A stretch of 64,000 nucleotides of DNA from Stomorhina lunata (lineage: Eukaryota; Arthropoda; Insecta; Diptera; Rhiniidae): contig OW121741.1 of NCBI GenBank assembly GCA_933228675.1, positions 120,800,418 to 120,864,417 of the forward strand, read 5' to 3'. How positions within the stretch are numbered: the stretch's first letter is position 1; every line of letters starts with the position of its first letter. The translations under genes and the position numbers were made by a program. Positions 31,121 to 44,290 of this stretch are shown here, one piece after another. The notes below the pieces were generated by a model, which saw only the letters and a list, made by a program, of their open reading frames with translations, was not told where the DNA came from and did not search any database.

Positions 31121-32480
31121 CGACGCACAAGTCCAATCCAAATCTTATATAAAAAGCTAAGTTTTCGAAATCGAAAAAATACAAAATTTGTCACCCTAAA
31201 ATCGAAAAATTTTATTTATCTTCCATAAATAGAAAATTTTTGAAAATTTATTATAACAACAAGATTTTGAAAAATCACATGTAAGTCCAAAAATTTTGAA
31301 AATTCACCCATACATCGAAAAAGTTTTGAACATTAAAAAAAAAAAAACAAATGAAAATTTTCCATAAATCCAAAAATTTTGAAAATTTTACTATTTATCG
31401 AAAAGTTTTAAAAATGTGCCTATAAATACAAAATAAACCTATAAATCGAACAATTTTCAAAATTCACCCATAAATCAAAAATTTTTAAAATTCACTCAAA
31501 AATCGAAAAATTTTATATATCTTCCTAAAAAAGAAAAATTTTTAAAACTGATCCAAAAATAACAAGATTTTGGAAATTCACATGTAAATCAACAAATTTT
31601 GTAAATTTACCCGTAAATCAAAAAATTTTGAAAATTTTATTATGTATCAAAAAGTTCTAAAAATTTACCTATAAGTACAAAATAAACCAATATATCGAAA
31701 AATTTTGAAAATTTTACCTTAAATCAAAAGTATTTAAAATTTGTTTATCTTCATCTAAAATCGAAAAATTGTATTTTTCTTCCATAAACAGAAAAATTAA
31801 AAAAAAACAGGAGATTTTGGAATTTCACACAAATATCACAAAATTTTGAAAATTTACCCAATAATCGAAAAAGTTTTGAAAATTTGACCTAATAACAAAA
31901 AATTTTATAATTCTTGCAAAAATCGAAAAAGTAAAATAATACAAAAGACCAATAAATCGAAAAATTTTGAAAATTTACCCATAAATCAAAAATTTTTGAA
32001 ATCTACCCAAAAATTTAAAAATTGTATTTTTCTACCAAAACAGAAGAATTTTGAAATTTTATCCAAAAAGCACTAGATTTTGTAATATTTTCCAAAACTG
32101 AAAAAGTTTTGAAAATTCGAAAAAAAAACGAAAAATTTTATAAATTTCGCATTAATCGAAAAATTTTGAATAATTCAAAAATTTTTTAAAATTCTACTAT
32201 GTATTGAAAAGTTGTTAAAAATTCACCATAAATACAAAATTATAAAATATTTACCAACATTTTTGAAAATTTGTTTAACTTTATAAATAAACCCAAAAAT
32301 CGAAAAATTTTATATTTCTTTATGTATAAAAAAAAATTTTAAATTTCTCCCATTAAATCAAAATATTTTGATATTAGGGATATGTTTAAAAAAGTTTTGA
32401 AAAATAACCTACAAATTCAAGTTTTTAAAATCCTCCCATATTTTTGATTTAATAAATCAAAAAATGTTCCATAATTTTCT
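31121..32480. repeat. Degenerate AAATCGAAAAATTTTGAAAATT array
   Basis: About 40 diverged copies with a period near 30 (ACCCATAAATCGAAAAATTT), plus-strand orientation. Decays into AT-rich sequence at about 32480-32690. Confidence 0.8.
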
Positions 32481-32689
32481 AAATGATAAAATTAAATTTT
32501 TTTTTTTTTGGGAAAATAGAAAATTTTAAAAAGTTTTCTAAAGAAAAAGTTTTCTATTTTCCTAAAAAAAAATTAAAAAAATTTGTAAAATTTCTATTGT
32601 ATTTTGAAAAAGTTCTTATTAAAAAAAATAGCAAAATTTTCTATATTTTTTTTTTAATTTTTCTATAAAAAAAATAGAAAATTTTTATA

Positions 32690-34200
32690 TAGAAAAATAG
32701 AAAATTTGTATATAGAAGAATAAGAAAATTTTCCAATAGAAAAGGTAGCAAAATTTTTAAAATTAGTAATATTTTTAAAAAATCCTATAAAAATAGCAAT
32801 GTTTTGAAAATTTTCTTATAAAAATAGTAAAATTTTGAAAATTTTCCTATAAAAATAGTAAAATTTTGAAAATTTTCCTATAAAAATAGTAAAATTTTGA
32901 AAATTTTCCTATAAAAATAGTAAAATTTTGAAAATTTTCCTATAAAAATAGTAAAATTTTGAAAATTTTCCTATAAAAATAGTAAAATTTTGAAAATTTT
33001 CCTATAAAAATAGTAAAATTTTAAAAATTTTCCTATAAAAATAATAAAATTTTAAAAATTTTCATATAAAAATAATAAAATTTTGAATATGTTCCTAGAG
33101 AAAAATAGTAAAATTTTGAAAATTTTTCCTATAAAAATTGTAAAATTTTGTAAATTTTCCTATAATAATAATAATATTTTCTAAATTTTCCTATAAAAAT
33201 AGTAAAATTTTGAAAATTTTCCTATAAAAATAGTAAAATTTTGTAAATTTTCCTATAAAAATAGTAAAATTTTGAAAATTTGCCTATAGAAAAATAGTCA
33301 AATTTTTAAAATTTTCTATAGAAAAATAGTAAAATTTTGGAAAATTTTCTTATAAAAAAATAGTAAAATATTGAAAATTTTCTTATAGAAAAATAGTACA
33401 ATTTTGAAAATTTTCCTATAAAAATAGTAAAATTTTTAAAATTTTCCTATAAAAATAGTAAAATTTTGAAAATTTTCCTATAAAAATAGTAAAATTTTGA
33501 AAATTTGCCTATAGAAAAATAGTCACATTTTTAAAATTTTCTATAGAAAAATAGTAAAATTTTGGAAAATTTTCTTATAGAAAAATAGTAAAATATTGAA
33601 AATTTTCTTATAGAAAAATAGTACAATTTTGAAAATTTTCCTATAAAAATAGTAAAATTTTTAAAATTTTCCTATAAAAATAGTAAAATTTTGAAAATTT
33701 TCCTATAAAAATAGTAAAATTTTGAAAATTGTCCTATAAAAATAGTAAAATTTTGAAAATTTTCCTATAAAAATAGTAAAATTTTGAAAATTTGCCTATA
33801 GAAAAATAGTCAAATTTTTAAAATTTTCTATAGAAAAATTGTAAAATTTTTGAAAATTTTCTTATAGAAAAATAGTAAAATTTTGAAAATTTTCCTATAC
33901 AAATAGTAAAATTTTGAAAATTTTTTCTATAAAATTTTGAAATTTTTCCTATAAAAATAGTCAAATTTGGAAAATATTTCTATAAAAATAGTCAAATTTC
34001 AAAAAATGTTCCTATAATAATAGTAAAACTTGGAAAATTTTCGTATAGAAAAATAGTAAAATTTTAAAAATTTTCCTATAAAAATAAAAAAAAATTGGAA
34101 ATTTTTCTATAAAAATCATAAAATTTTAAAATTTTTCTATAAAAAAGTAAATGTATAAATATGAAAATTTCCCTATAAATAGCTAAATTTTGAAAAATTT
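32690..34200. repeat. 31-bp CCTATAAAAATAGTAAAATTTTG array
   Basis: Unit of 31 bp. The most uniform stretch is 32810-33000. A marked variant (TGCCTATAGAAAAATAGTCA) recurs at 33281, 33506 and 33793; those spacings of 225 and 287 differ by exactly two units. The reverse-complement unit forms the array at 37.4-38.1 kb. Confidence 0.92.
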
Positions 34201-34710
34201 TCTACTTGCACTTAATGTTCTGATTAAATCTCTGTTCATTACTGATATCCTTTTGTTCTCATATAATTTTCCAATTTCTCCTTTAACACAGATTTGTCAC
34301 TTCAATTTGCAGTGTTTTCTTTTTCGATTTGTTCGTTGAAGTTTAATAAACAAAACTGCTATTACTTCTAAATATTGAAATGAAATTTTTCTATGCTCCT
34401 CTAGCCGCTGCTGCTACTGCCACTTGCTATTCTTTTTTTTTTTGTATAAATTCAAAACATCACTCCCTCTTAAGGCAAAACAAACTTAAACTGAATGCAC
34501 ATGAACTACTCTAGAAGTTATATTTGCATAACACACTTTAACTGAACAATCGTGAATATATGAAAACAAAATAAAACGTCTCTAGTTCTAGTTTTCTTTT
34601 TTTTTGCTGAATTTACATACATCTGGTAGATTGTATATGGTACGAGTATTTATATTAGCATGAATAACTAGGACACCAAACGAAGCATAATTTAAAAAAT
34701 AGTATGTGCA
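34201..34710. other. Unique sequence upstream of dock
   Basis: Somewhat more balanced composition (CTCCTCTAGCCGCTGCTGC near 34397, which reads GCAGCAGCGG on the minus strand). Could hold a noncoding exon or promoter of dock, but there is no direct evidence. Confidence 0.35.
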
Positions 34711-34997
34711 AGAAAAAAACTAGTAAGAAAGCGTTAAAGTCGGTTAAGGCCGATCCTATGATACATTACTTCATATATAAAGAAATAGTGGACCCATAAA
34801 AACTTAGTTTCGGACTTGTCTAAATACCCTAGAAATTCTCGAGTCTATTCGAAAATATAAAACTGCTACGAAACATTACAAACATGCGCTAGGAACTTGA
34901 TTGGAGAGTCTCATACCAATGCTACCTGCGTTACTTACTTATGTAAAAATTTAGAATTCCCCCTCTACCTTAATATGGTGGTGTAGGGTATACAAAT
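34711..34997. repeat. Interspersed repeat, family R, short copy
   Basis: Starts AAAAACTAGTAAGAAAGCG and TAAAGTCGGTTAAGGCCGATC and ends GGTGGTGTAGGGTATAC. It follows the same plan as 7044-8675 (AAGTAAGA...GCCG start, GGGTATA end) and is much shorter. Confidence 0.65.
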
Positions 34998-35335
34998 TTG
35001 AAATGCGATATAAAAGAATTTCTCAAAAGAATAAATTCAATGAAATGAACTTTTTTTTTTTAAATTTACTTGCATTTGGTTTATTAAATCTTTGTCATGG
35101 AAGAAATAAAATCAACATTATTCAAATTTCAATCATCAATGATGCAGTCAATTTTAAATTATTCCTTAAAAGAATTGGGTTCTTTGCTACAAGTTATGGA
35201 AATTGGTTAAAGGTTCGAAGTTTTAAAATTCTAATGATTTAAATTGAATAAAAAGAAAAAGTCCTACATTAGTCATGTAAGGAAAATGTATAGTAAGTTT
35301 GCAAGGGCAAAAATTATTTCTAATACATTTCAATA
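34998..35335. other. Unique AT-rich sequence
   Basis: The frame at 35003-35242 has no recognisable domain; nothing else seen. Confidence 0.45.
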
Positions 35336-36495
35336 TTTTGCAAAATTTTGCTATTATTCCATAGGAAATTTTAAAAAAATTTGGTATTTTCCCATAGGAA
35401 ATCTTGAAAAATTTTGCTGATTTCTAAAGAAAATTTTGCAACTTAATGCTAAATTTTCAAAATTTTCTTATTTTTATATAAGAAAATTTTCAAAATTTTC
35501 TGATTTTTTAAGAAAATTTTCATATTTTTATAAGAACATTTTAAAAATTTTATTATTTTATAAGAAAGTTTTAAAAATTTTATTATTTTTATAAGAAAAT
35601 TTAAAAAATGTTCTTACTTTTATACGAAAATATTCGGAATTTTCTTTTATTTATAAGAAATTTTTCAAAATTTTCTTATTTTCATAAGAAAATTTTTTTA
35701 TTTTTACAAGAAAATTTTGAAAATTATATTATTAAATTATAAAATTTTCTCCAATAAAATTATTTGGGAAAATTTCTCTTTTAAAAAATTTTGAAAATTT
35801 TCTTATAAAAAAAGATAATTTTGAAAAATTTCTTATAAAAATAAGAAAATTTTCAAAATTTTCTTATATAAAAAAATAAAAAAAAATAAAATTTCCTTAT
35901 GAAACTAAGAAAATTAAAAAACCTATAAGAAAATTTTCTCATTTCTATAAGAAAATTTTCAAAATTTTCTTATTTTTATCAGAAAATTTTCAAAAAGTTC
36001 CTATTTAAAAAAAAAAAATTTCAAAATTTTCTTATTTTTATAAGAAAATTTTCAAAATTTTCTTATTTTTATAAGAAAATTTTCAAAATTTTCTTATTTT
36101 TATAAGAAAATTTTCAAAATTTTCTTATTTTTATAAGAAAATTTTCAAAATTTTCTTATTTTTATAAGAAAATTTTCAAAGTTTTCCTGTTTTTATAAGA
36201 AAATTTTCAAAATTTTCTTATTTTTATAAGAAAATTTTCAAATTTTTTTTATTTTTATAAGAAAAATTTCAAAATTTTCTTATTTTTATGAGAAAAATTT
36301 CAAAATGTTCTTATTTTTATAAGAAAATTTTTAAAATTATCTTATTTTTATAAGAAAATTTTCAAAATTTTCTTATTTTTATAAGAAAATTTTCAAAATT
36401 TTCTTGTTTTTGTAAGAAAATTTTACTATTTACTATCTTTATAAAGGAATTTTCAAAATTTTCCTATTTTTGTAAGAAAATATTGGAGGAAATTT
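35336..36495. repeat. 31-bp CTTATTTTTATAAGAAAATTTT array
   Basis: Unit of 31 bp. The best copies are 36010-36400. The unit is close to self-complementary (CTTATnnnnATAAG and AAAATTTT), and some copies at 35790-35880 run in the opposite orientation. Confidence 0.9.
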
Positions 36496-37300
36496 TTTAA
36501 ACTTTAAAAAGATTATATTAAAGGAATTTAAACATTTTTTCGTGTCCCCCAAACTGATTCATCGATTAAGCAAAAGACCCTATTCTAAAATACCAAATAA
36601 CACAAACATTTTTTTTCGAGTACCCAACCCCAAATTAAAAGAACGAAAATGAATAAAAAACTCATATTATTACTTAATAAAAAGGGCGTGCTGCATATAA
36701 GGAAAACAACGTGTTTTATTGTAATAAATTCGGAAAAATATGATATTTTAAATCTTTTCAACGCAAACACCAATAACGCCTACAATCTCAGCTCAAATAA
36801 TAAAAGAGGAAAAAAAAAAAGAACCAAAGATACCAAAAACAATATGTCCAAAAATTACTACTACGATTACAAAATGTTTCCGTTTTCTAAGATTTTTTTT
36901 CCGATTCCTATCTAAATATAAGTGGACAGACAGACGTGGATATTTACAACCTAAAGTTGGTAATAAAACAGTAAACGACCAATAAACATTCTATGAAGTG
37001 GGTCTACAAAATGTGGTATGTCCGTCTGTCTGTTAGTTAGTCAGTCAGTTTGTGGCTTTTTTGTTTGATTCTTTCTTTTTTTTTCTTTATACGTCTATAT
37101 TCGTTTGACGTCTTAAGACATAACTACAACAACAAAATGCCATAAGCTAAAATTTCAAGGACGTTATAAGCTTCTATCTATTATTAGATGTTAGATGTTG
37201 ATTATCATAAAAATAACAAACATTTACACATATCATAAAACATGACTATATTAAGTATTTTGCAAGATAGTATTTAAAAGAGCGAATTTTTTAAAGGATT
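36496..37300. other. Unique sequence between arrays
   Basis: Contains a loose inverted pair GTGGACAGACAGACG (36921) and TGTCCGTCTGTCTGT (37019). Reading frames at 36585-36773 and 36649-36915 overlap on opposite strands and have no recognisable domain. Confidence 0.45.
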
Positions 37301-39420
37301 ATGGAAAAAACATGTCAAAATTTTGTTATTTTATAGAAAAGTTTTACATGAAAATTTTCAAATCTTTCCTATTTTTATGGTTAAATTTTAAAATTTTTTT
37401 TATAGGACAATTTCCAAAATTTTACTATTTTTATAGAAAAATTTTCAAAATTTTACTATTTTTATAGGAAAATTTTCAAAACTTTACTTATTTTATAGGA
37501 AAATTTTCAAAATTTTACTTTTTTTATAGGAAAATTTTCAAAATTTTACAATTTTTATAGGAAAATATCCAAAATTTTACTATTTTTATAGGAAAATTTT
37601 CAAAATTTTATTATTTTTATACGAAAATTTTCAAAATTTTACTATTTTTATACGAAAATTTTCAAAATTTTACTATTTTTATACGAAAATTTTCTAGATT
37701 TTACTATTTTTATACGATTATTTTCAAAATTTTACTATTATTATAGGAAAAATCGCAAAATTTTAACATAATTATAGAAAAATTTGCAAAATGTTACTAT
37801 TTGTAGAGGAACATTTTGAAAATTTCACTTTTTTATAGGAAAATTTTCAAAATTTTAATATTTGTATAGGAACATTTTCAAAATTTTACTTTTTTGTAGG
37901 AAAAATTTTAAAATTTTACTATATTTATACGAAAATTTTAAAAATTTTACTATTTTTATATAAAATTTTCAAAATTTTACTTTTTTATAGCAAAATTTTC
38001 ATAGATTTTTTTTTTAAGGAAAATTTTTAATATGTTCCGATTTTTGTACGAAAAATTGTTACTATTTTTATAAGAAAACTTTAAAAATTTTACATTCTTA
38101 TAGGAAAATTTTGCTATTTTTATAGGAAAATTTTGAAATTTTTTCTATTTTTATAAGAAAATTTTCAAAATTTTATTATTTTTATAGGAAAATTTTAAAA
38201 AATTTTATTATTTTTAAGGAAAATTTTTAAAATTTTCTTATTTTTATAGGAAAACTTTCAAAATTTTTTTATTTTTATAGGAAAATTTTCAAAATTTTCT
38301 TATTTTTATAGGAAAATTTTCAAAGTTTTCTTATTTTTCATAGGAAAATTTTCTTATTTTTATAGGAAAATTTTCTTATTTTTATAGGAAAATTTTCAAA
38401 ATTTTCTTATTTTTATAGGAAAATTTTCAAAATTTTCTTATTTTTATAGGAAAATTTTCAAAATTTTCTTATTTTTATAGGAAAATTTTCAAAATTTTCT
38501 TATTTTTATAGGAAAATTTTCAAAATTTTCTTATTTTTATAGGAAAATTTTCAAAATTTTCTTATTTTTATAGGAAAATTTTCAAAATTTTCTTATTTTT
38601 ATAGGAAAATTTTCAAAATTTTCTTATTTTTATAGGAAAATTTTCAAAATTTTCTTATTTTTATAGGAAAATTTTCAAAATTTTCTTATTTTTATAGGAA
38701 AATTTTCAAAATTTTCTTATTTTTATAGGAAAATTTTCAAAATTTTCTTATTTTTATAGGAAAATTTTCAAAATTTTCTTATTTTTATAGGAAAATTTTC
38801 AAAATTTTCTTATTTTTATAGGAAAATTTTCAAAATGTTCTTATTTTTATAGGAAAATTTTCAAAATTTTCTTATTTTTATAGGAAAATTTTCAAAATTT
38901 TTTTATTTTTATAGGAAAATTTTCAAAAATTTCTTATTTTTATAGGAAAATTTTCAAAATTTTCTTATTTTTATAGAAAAATTTTCAAAATTTTCTTATT
39001 TTTATAGGAAAATTTTCAAAATTTTCTTATTTTATAGGAAATTTTTCAAAATTTTCATATTTTATAGGAAATTTTTCAAAATTTTCATATTTTTATAGGA
39101 AAATTTTTATGGGAAAATTTTCAAAATTTTCTTATTTTTATAGGAAAATTTTCAAAATTTTCTTATTTTTATAGGAAAATTTTCAAAATTTTCTAATTTT
39201 CATAGGAAAATTTTCAAAATTTTCTTATTATTATAGGAAAATTTTGAAAATTTTCTTATTTTAAAAGGAAAATTTTCAAAATTTTCTTATTTTTATAGGA
39301 AAATTTTCAAAATTTTCTTATTTTTATAGGAAAATTTTCTTATTTTGATAGGAAAAATTTTGAAAATTTTCTTTTTTTGATAGGAAAATTTTCAAACTTT
39401 TTATATTTTTAAAAGAAAAT
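37301..39420. repeat. 31-bp TATAGGAAAATTTTCAAAATTTT array
   Basis: The first part (37.38-38.1 kb) carries TTTACTATTTTTATAGG, the exact reverse complement of the 32.7-34.2 kb unit. The second part (38.15-39.36 kb) changes to TTTCTTATTTTTATAGG with long runs of identical copies. One base separates the two subfamilies over a shared 31-bp frame. Confidence 0.93.
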
Positions 39421-41135
39421 TGAAAAATTTTGATATATTTGTCGAAATTTCATAATTTTGATATTTTTAGTAAAATTTTCATAATTTTGAGATTTATAGT
39501 ATTTTTTTTTTTTAATTCTGATATTTAAAGAAAAATTTGAAAAATTTAGATATAAAGAAAACTTTGTAGAATATTGATTTTTTCTTATTTTTTTTAGAAA
39601 TTTTAATAATTTCCTTTATTAAGAGAATATCATTTCATCATCTTTTACCTAACAGTAGTGGCATTGTTATAAGTACAATTTGCTAGCAACATGGGAAAAC
39701 ATATTTTGCTATAAAAAGTTATGATTATGGTGATGTTTTTTTTATTTTAATACTGAATATAAATAAAACACATTGAACAAATAACAGAGAAAACTACTTA
39801 GAGTAAAAATATAGACAAATACTTATAGCAAATCACAAATTCTATGTCTGTCTTTCTTTCTATCTATAAGGTTGTTAGGAAAGTAATATCGTTTATTATT
39901 TATATTTTTTCGAACCCAATTTCATAATTATACGTTTTGAGAGTTCAAATCAGTCATCTCCAAAACCAAGCCCGATAGCGCTTATTTTTACCCTCACACA
40001 TACTACATTAAAATCAGCTGGACAAATTAAATTCTGGACTTCAGAGGAATCATAGATTCAAGGCAAATTGGCCAATATATAATTCGTTATCAAAAATTGT
40101 CTTTCATTTTCTCAAAAAAAAAAACAAAAGAAATTACTTTCCGAACAACCCAATATATCTGCACATTTCATTATTTGAATGTTGTCAGATTTATTTGTCT
40201 AAGTACAAGTGTTTGGTTGGTTATTTGGTTTGTGTTTCCATCTATGCAAGTGTAGACTCAACGGCTTATTACCGGAAATCCGATATTATATGTTATAATA
40301 TTTAAAGAAATATATATGAACACATAAAAAATGCAACAAAATTATCACAAAATTATCACGTAGATTATTGTTGGTGGTGGCTGTTGAAAATTGTAAATTT
40401 AAAATGCGGAAAACTAAGTTTGTGCAGCAGCATTTGGAATAGGGAAAATATGGCACAATTTCAAATCAAAGAATTTAAAAAAATCAAACCAGAAAACAAA
40501 TTTTAGACAAATACAAAATGGGCATGTTATTTTATTTTAATGAAAACGACAAGAAATAATTAAAAATAATCTTGGTATTGTGGGCGTAATACAGATATAC
40601 AAACAAAAAAACTCAATATCTGAACTTCTGACATCTAATTGATAACAAACCGCCTGAGGCAGCAGCAGAGCAGCAGAAGCAAAAAAAATATAACCATCGT
40701 CATTCACCACAAATCAATTTTAAATACAATTCTTTCCTTTTTTTTTTTCTTTATTTTTTATTCAATATATTTTTCATTGTCTAGAGATTTTTGTGTAAAA
40801 TGTTTGTTATTTCTTGTTTATAATTGTCAAGGGAAATTGATAGCGATAGATTGAGAGATGGATGGATGGATTCGATGCGATGGTTCGATGATTGTATATT
40901 TCTTTCTTTTGTTTATGTTCGCATAAAATAAAATTGATTTTTCTTATTTTAAATCTTAATTTTATTTTCCTTAGACAAACGTTTTAAATTTTGAATACAA
41001 TTTTTAGATAAAATTAAAGAATTTTGGGGGAATTTTTATTAATTTTATTTATTCAAATAAATTCTTAATTTTAACAAAAAAAAATTCAGATTTATTAAAT
41101 ATAGTGGGAATAAAAATATAAATTTCAAAAATTTT
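39421..41135. other. Mostly unique sequence between arrays
   Basis: Contains a mariner-type relic (39869-40153) and a GGATGGATGGATTC run near 40859. The frame at 40639-40854 starts with a Gln/Ser-rich stretch and turns to Phe/Ile-rich; unsupported. Confidence 0.45.
39869..40153. mobile_element. 285-bp mariner-type relic with inverted ends
   Basis: Ends AGGTTGTTAGGAAAGTAAT (left) and TTGGGTTGTTCGGAAAGTAAT (right, reverse complement), flanked by TA. The GGTTGTTCGGAAAGT sequence is of the mariner terminal-repeat type. The interior (ATTCTGGACTTCAGAGGAATC) is too short and altered to code. An internally deleted copy. Confidence 0.7.
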
Positions 41136-44100
41136 GCTATTTTTACAGGAAAATTTTCCATTTTTATTTTTATAGGAACATTTTTAAAATGTTTCTTTTT
41201 TTTACAGACAAAATTTCAAAATTTTTCCATTTTTATGGGAAAATTTTTCATTTTTATTTTTATAGGAACATTTTAAAATGTTTCTTTTTTTATAGAAAAA
41301 ATTTCAACACTTTTCTATTTTTATAGGAAAATTTTCAAATTTTTTTTTTTATAGGAAAATTATCAAAATTTTTTCAATTTTTATAGGAAAATTTTTCTAT
41401 TTTTATAGGAAAATTTTCAAAATTTTTCTATTTTTATAGAAAAATTTTCAAAATTTTTCTAATTTTATAGAAAATTTTTGAAAATTTTTCTATTTTTATA
41501 GGAAAATTTTTCTATTTTTATAGGAAAATTTTCAAAATTTTTCTATTTTTATAGGAAAATTTTCAAAATTTTTCTATTTTTATAGGAAAATTTTCAAAAT
41601 TTTTCTATTTTTATAGGAAAATTTTCAAAATTTTTCTATTTTTATAGGAAAATTTTCAAAATTTTTCTATTTTTATAGGAAAATTTTCAAAATTTTTCTA
41701 TTTTTATAGGAAAATTTTCAAAATTTTTCTATTTTTATAGGAAAATTTTTCTATTTTTATAGGAAAATTTTCAAAATTTTTCTATTTTTATAGGAAAATT
41801 TTCAAAATTTTTCTATTTTTATAGGAAAATTTTCAAAATTTTTCTATTTTTATAGGAAAATTTTCAAAATTTTTCTATTTTTATAGGAAAATTTTCAAAA
41901 TTTTTCTATTTTTATAGGAAAATTTTCAAAATTTTTCTATTTTTATAGGAAAATTTTCAAAATTTTTCTATTCTTATAGGAAAATTTTCAAAATTTTTCT
42001 ATTTTTATAGGAAAATTTTCAAAACTTTTCTATTTTTATAGGAAAATTTTCAAAATTTTTCTATTTTTATAGGAAAATTTTCAAAATTTTTCTATTTTTA
42101 TAGGAAAATTTTCAAAATTTTTCTATTTTTATAGGAAAATTTTCAAAATTTTTCTATTTTTATAGGAAAATTTTCAAAATTTTTCTATTTTTATAGGAAA
42201 ATTTTCAAAATTTTTCTATTTTTATAGGAAAATTTTCAAAATTTTTCTATTTTTATAGAAAAATTTTCAAAATTTTTCTAATTTTATAGAAAATTTTTGA
42301 AAATTTTTCTATTTTTATAGGAAAATTTTTCTATTTTTATAGGAAAATTTTCAAAATTTTTCTATTTTTATAGGAAAATTTTCAAAATTTTTCTATTTTT
42401 ATAGGAAAATTTTCAAAATTTTTCTATTTTTATAGGAAAATTTTCAAAATTTTTCTATTTTTATAGGAAAATTTTCAAAATTTTTCTATTTTTATAGGAA
42501 AATTTTCAAAATTTTTCTATTTTTATAGGAAAATTTTCAAAATTTTTCTATTTTTATAGGAAAATTTTTCTATTTTTATAGGAAAATTTTCAAAATTTTT
42601 CTATTTTTATAGGAAAATTTTCAAAATTTTTCTATTTTTATAGGAAAATTTTCAAAATTTTTCTATTTTTATAGGAAAATTTTCAAAATTTTTCTATTTT
42701 TATAGGAAAATTTTCAAAATTTTTCTATTCTTATAGGAAAATTTTCAAAATTTTTCTATTTTTATAGGAAAATTTTCAAAACTTTTCTATTTTTATAGGA
42801 AAATTTTCAAAATTTTTCTATTTTTATAGGAAAATTTTCAAAATTTTTCTATTTTTATAGGAAAATTTTCAAAATTTTTCTATTTTTATAGGAAAATTTT
42901 CAAAATTTTTCTATTTTTATAGGAAAATTTTCAAAATTTTTCTATTTTTATAGGAAAATTTTCAAAATTTTTCTATTTTTATAGGAAAATTTTCAAAATT
43001 TTTCTATTTTTATAGGAAAATTTTCAAAATTTTGCTATTTTAATAGGAAAATTTTCAAAATTTTTCTATTTTTATAGGAAAATTTTCAAAATTTTTCTAT
43101 TTTTATAGGAAAATTTTCAAAAATTTTCTATTTTTATAGGAAATTTTTCAAAATTTTTCTATTTTTATAGGAAAATTTTCAAAATTTTTCTATTTTATAG
43201 AAAATTTTTGAAAATTTTTCTATTTTTATAGGAAAATTTTCAAAATTTTTCTATTTTTATAGGAAAATTTTCAAAATTTTTCTATTTTTATAGGAAAATT
43301 TTCAAAATTTTTCTATTTTTATAGGAAAATTTTCAAAATTTTTCTATTTTTATAGGAAAATTTTCAAAATTTTTCTATTTTTATAGGAAAATTTTCAAAA
43401 TTTTTCTATTTTTTAGGAAAATTTTCAAAATTTTTCTATTTTTTAGGAAAATTTTCAAAATTTTTCTATTTTTATAGGAAAATTTTCAAAATTTTTCTAT
43501 TTTTTAGGAAAATTTTCAAAATTTTTCTATTTTTTAGGAAAATTTTCAAAATTTTTCTATATTTAGGAAAATTTTCAAAATTTTTCTATTTTTTAGGAAA
43601 ATTTTCAAAATTTTTCTATTTTTTAAAAAAATTTTCAAAATTTTTCTATTTTTTAGGAAAATTTTCAAAATTTTTCTATTTTTTAGGAAAATTTTCAAAA
43701 TTTTTCTATTTTTTAGGAAAATTTTCAAAATTTTTCTATTTTTTAGGAAAATTTTCAAAATTTTTCTATTTTTTAGGAAAATTTTCAAAATTTTTCTATT
43801 TTTTTAGGAAAATTTTCAAAATTTTTCTATTTTTTAGGAAAATTTTCAAAATTTTTCTAGTTTTTAGGAAAATTTTCAAAATTTTTTTATTTTTTAGGAA
43901 AATTTTCAAAATTTTTCTATTTTTATAGGAAAATTTTCAAAATTTTTCTATTTTTATAGGAAAATTTTCAAAATTTTTCTATTTTTATAGGAAAATTTTC
44001 AAAATTTTTCTATTTTTATAGGAAAATTTTCAAAATTTTTCTATTTTTATAGGAAAATTTTCAAAATTTTTCTATTTTTATAGGAAAATTTTCAAAATTT

Positions 44101-44290
44101 TTCTATTTTTGTAGGAAAATTTTCAAAATTTTTCTATTTTTGTAGGAAAATTTTCAAAATTTTTCTATTTTTATAGGAACATTTTCAAAATTTTTCTATT
44201 TTTATAGGAAATTTTTCAAAATTTTTCTATTTTTATAGGAAATTTTTCAAAATTTTTCTATTTTTATAGGAAAATTTTCCAAATTTTCTA
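41136..44290. repeat. 3.1-kb 31-bp array (largest in the window), with higher-order structure
   Basis: About 100 copies of a 31-bp unit made of TTTTTCTATTTTTATAGG, AAAATTTTC and AAAA. From 43400 to 43920 one A is lost (TTTTTTAGG), giving a 30-bp unit, hence an open frame of repeated KIFLKNRKIL (43546-43788). Marker variants repeat at fixed offsets: 819 bp for markers near 41471, 41501 and 41740; 757 bp for those at 41971 and 42021. A block of about 0.8 kb was therefore duplicated and later differs by two units. Confidence 0.96.

Noticed and set aside
43546..43788. 80-codon open frame with repeated KIFLKNRKIL
   Set aside because: It is the read-through of a 30-bp tandem unit; no start context, no non-repeat sequence.
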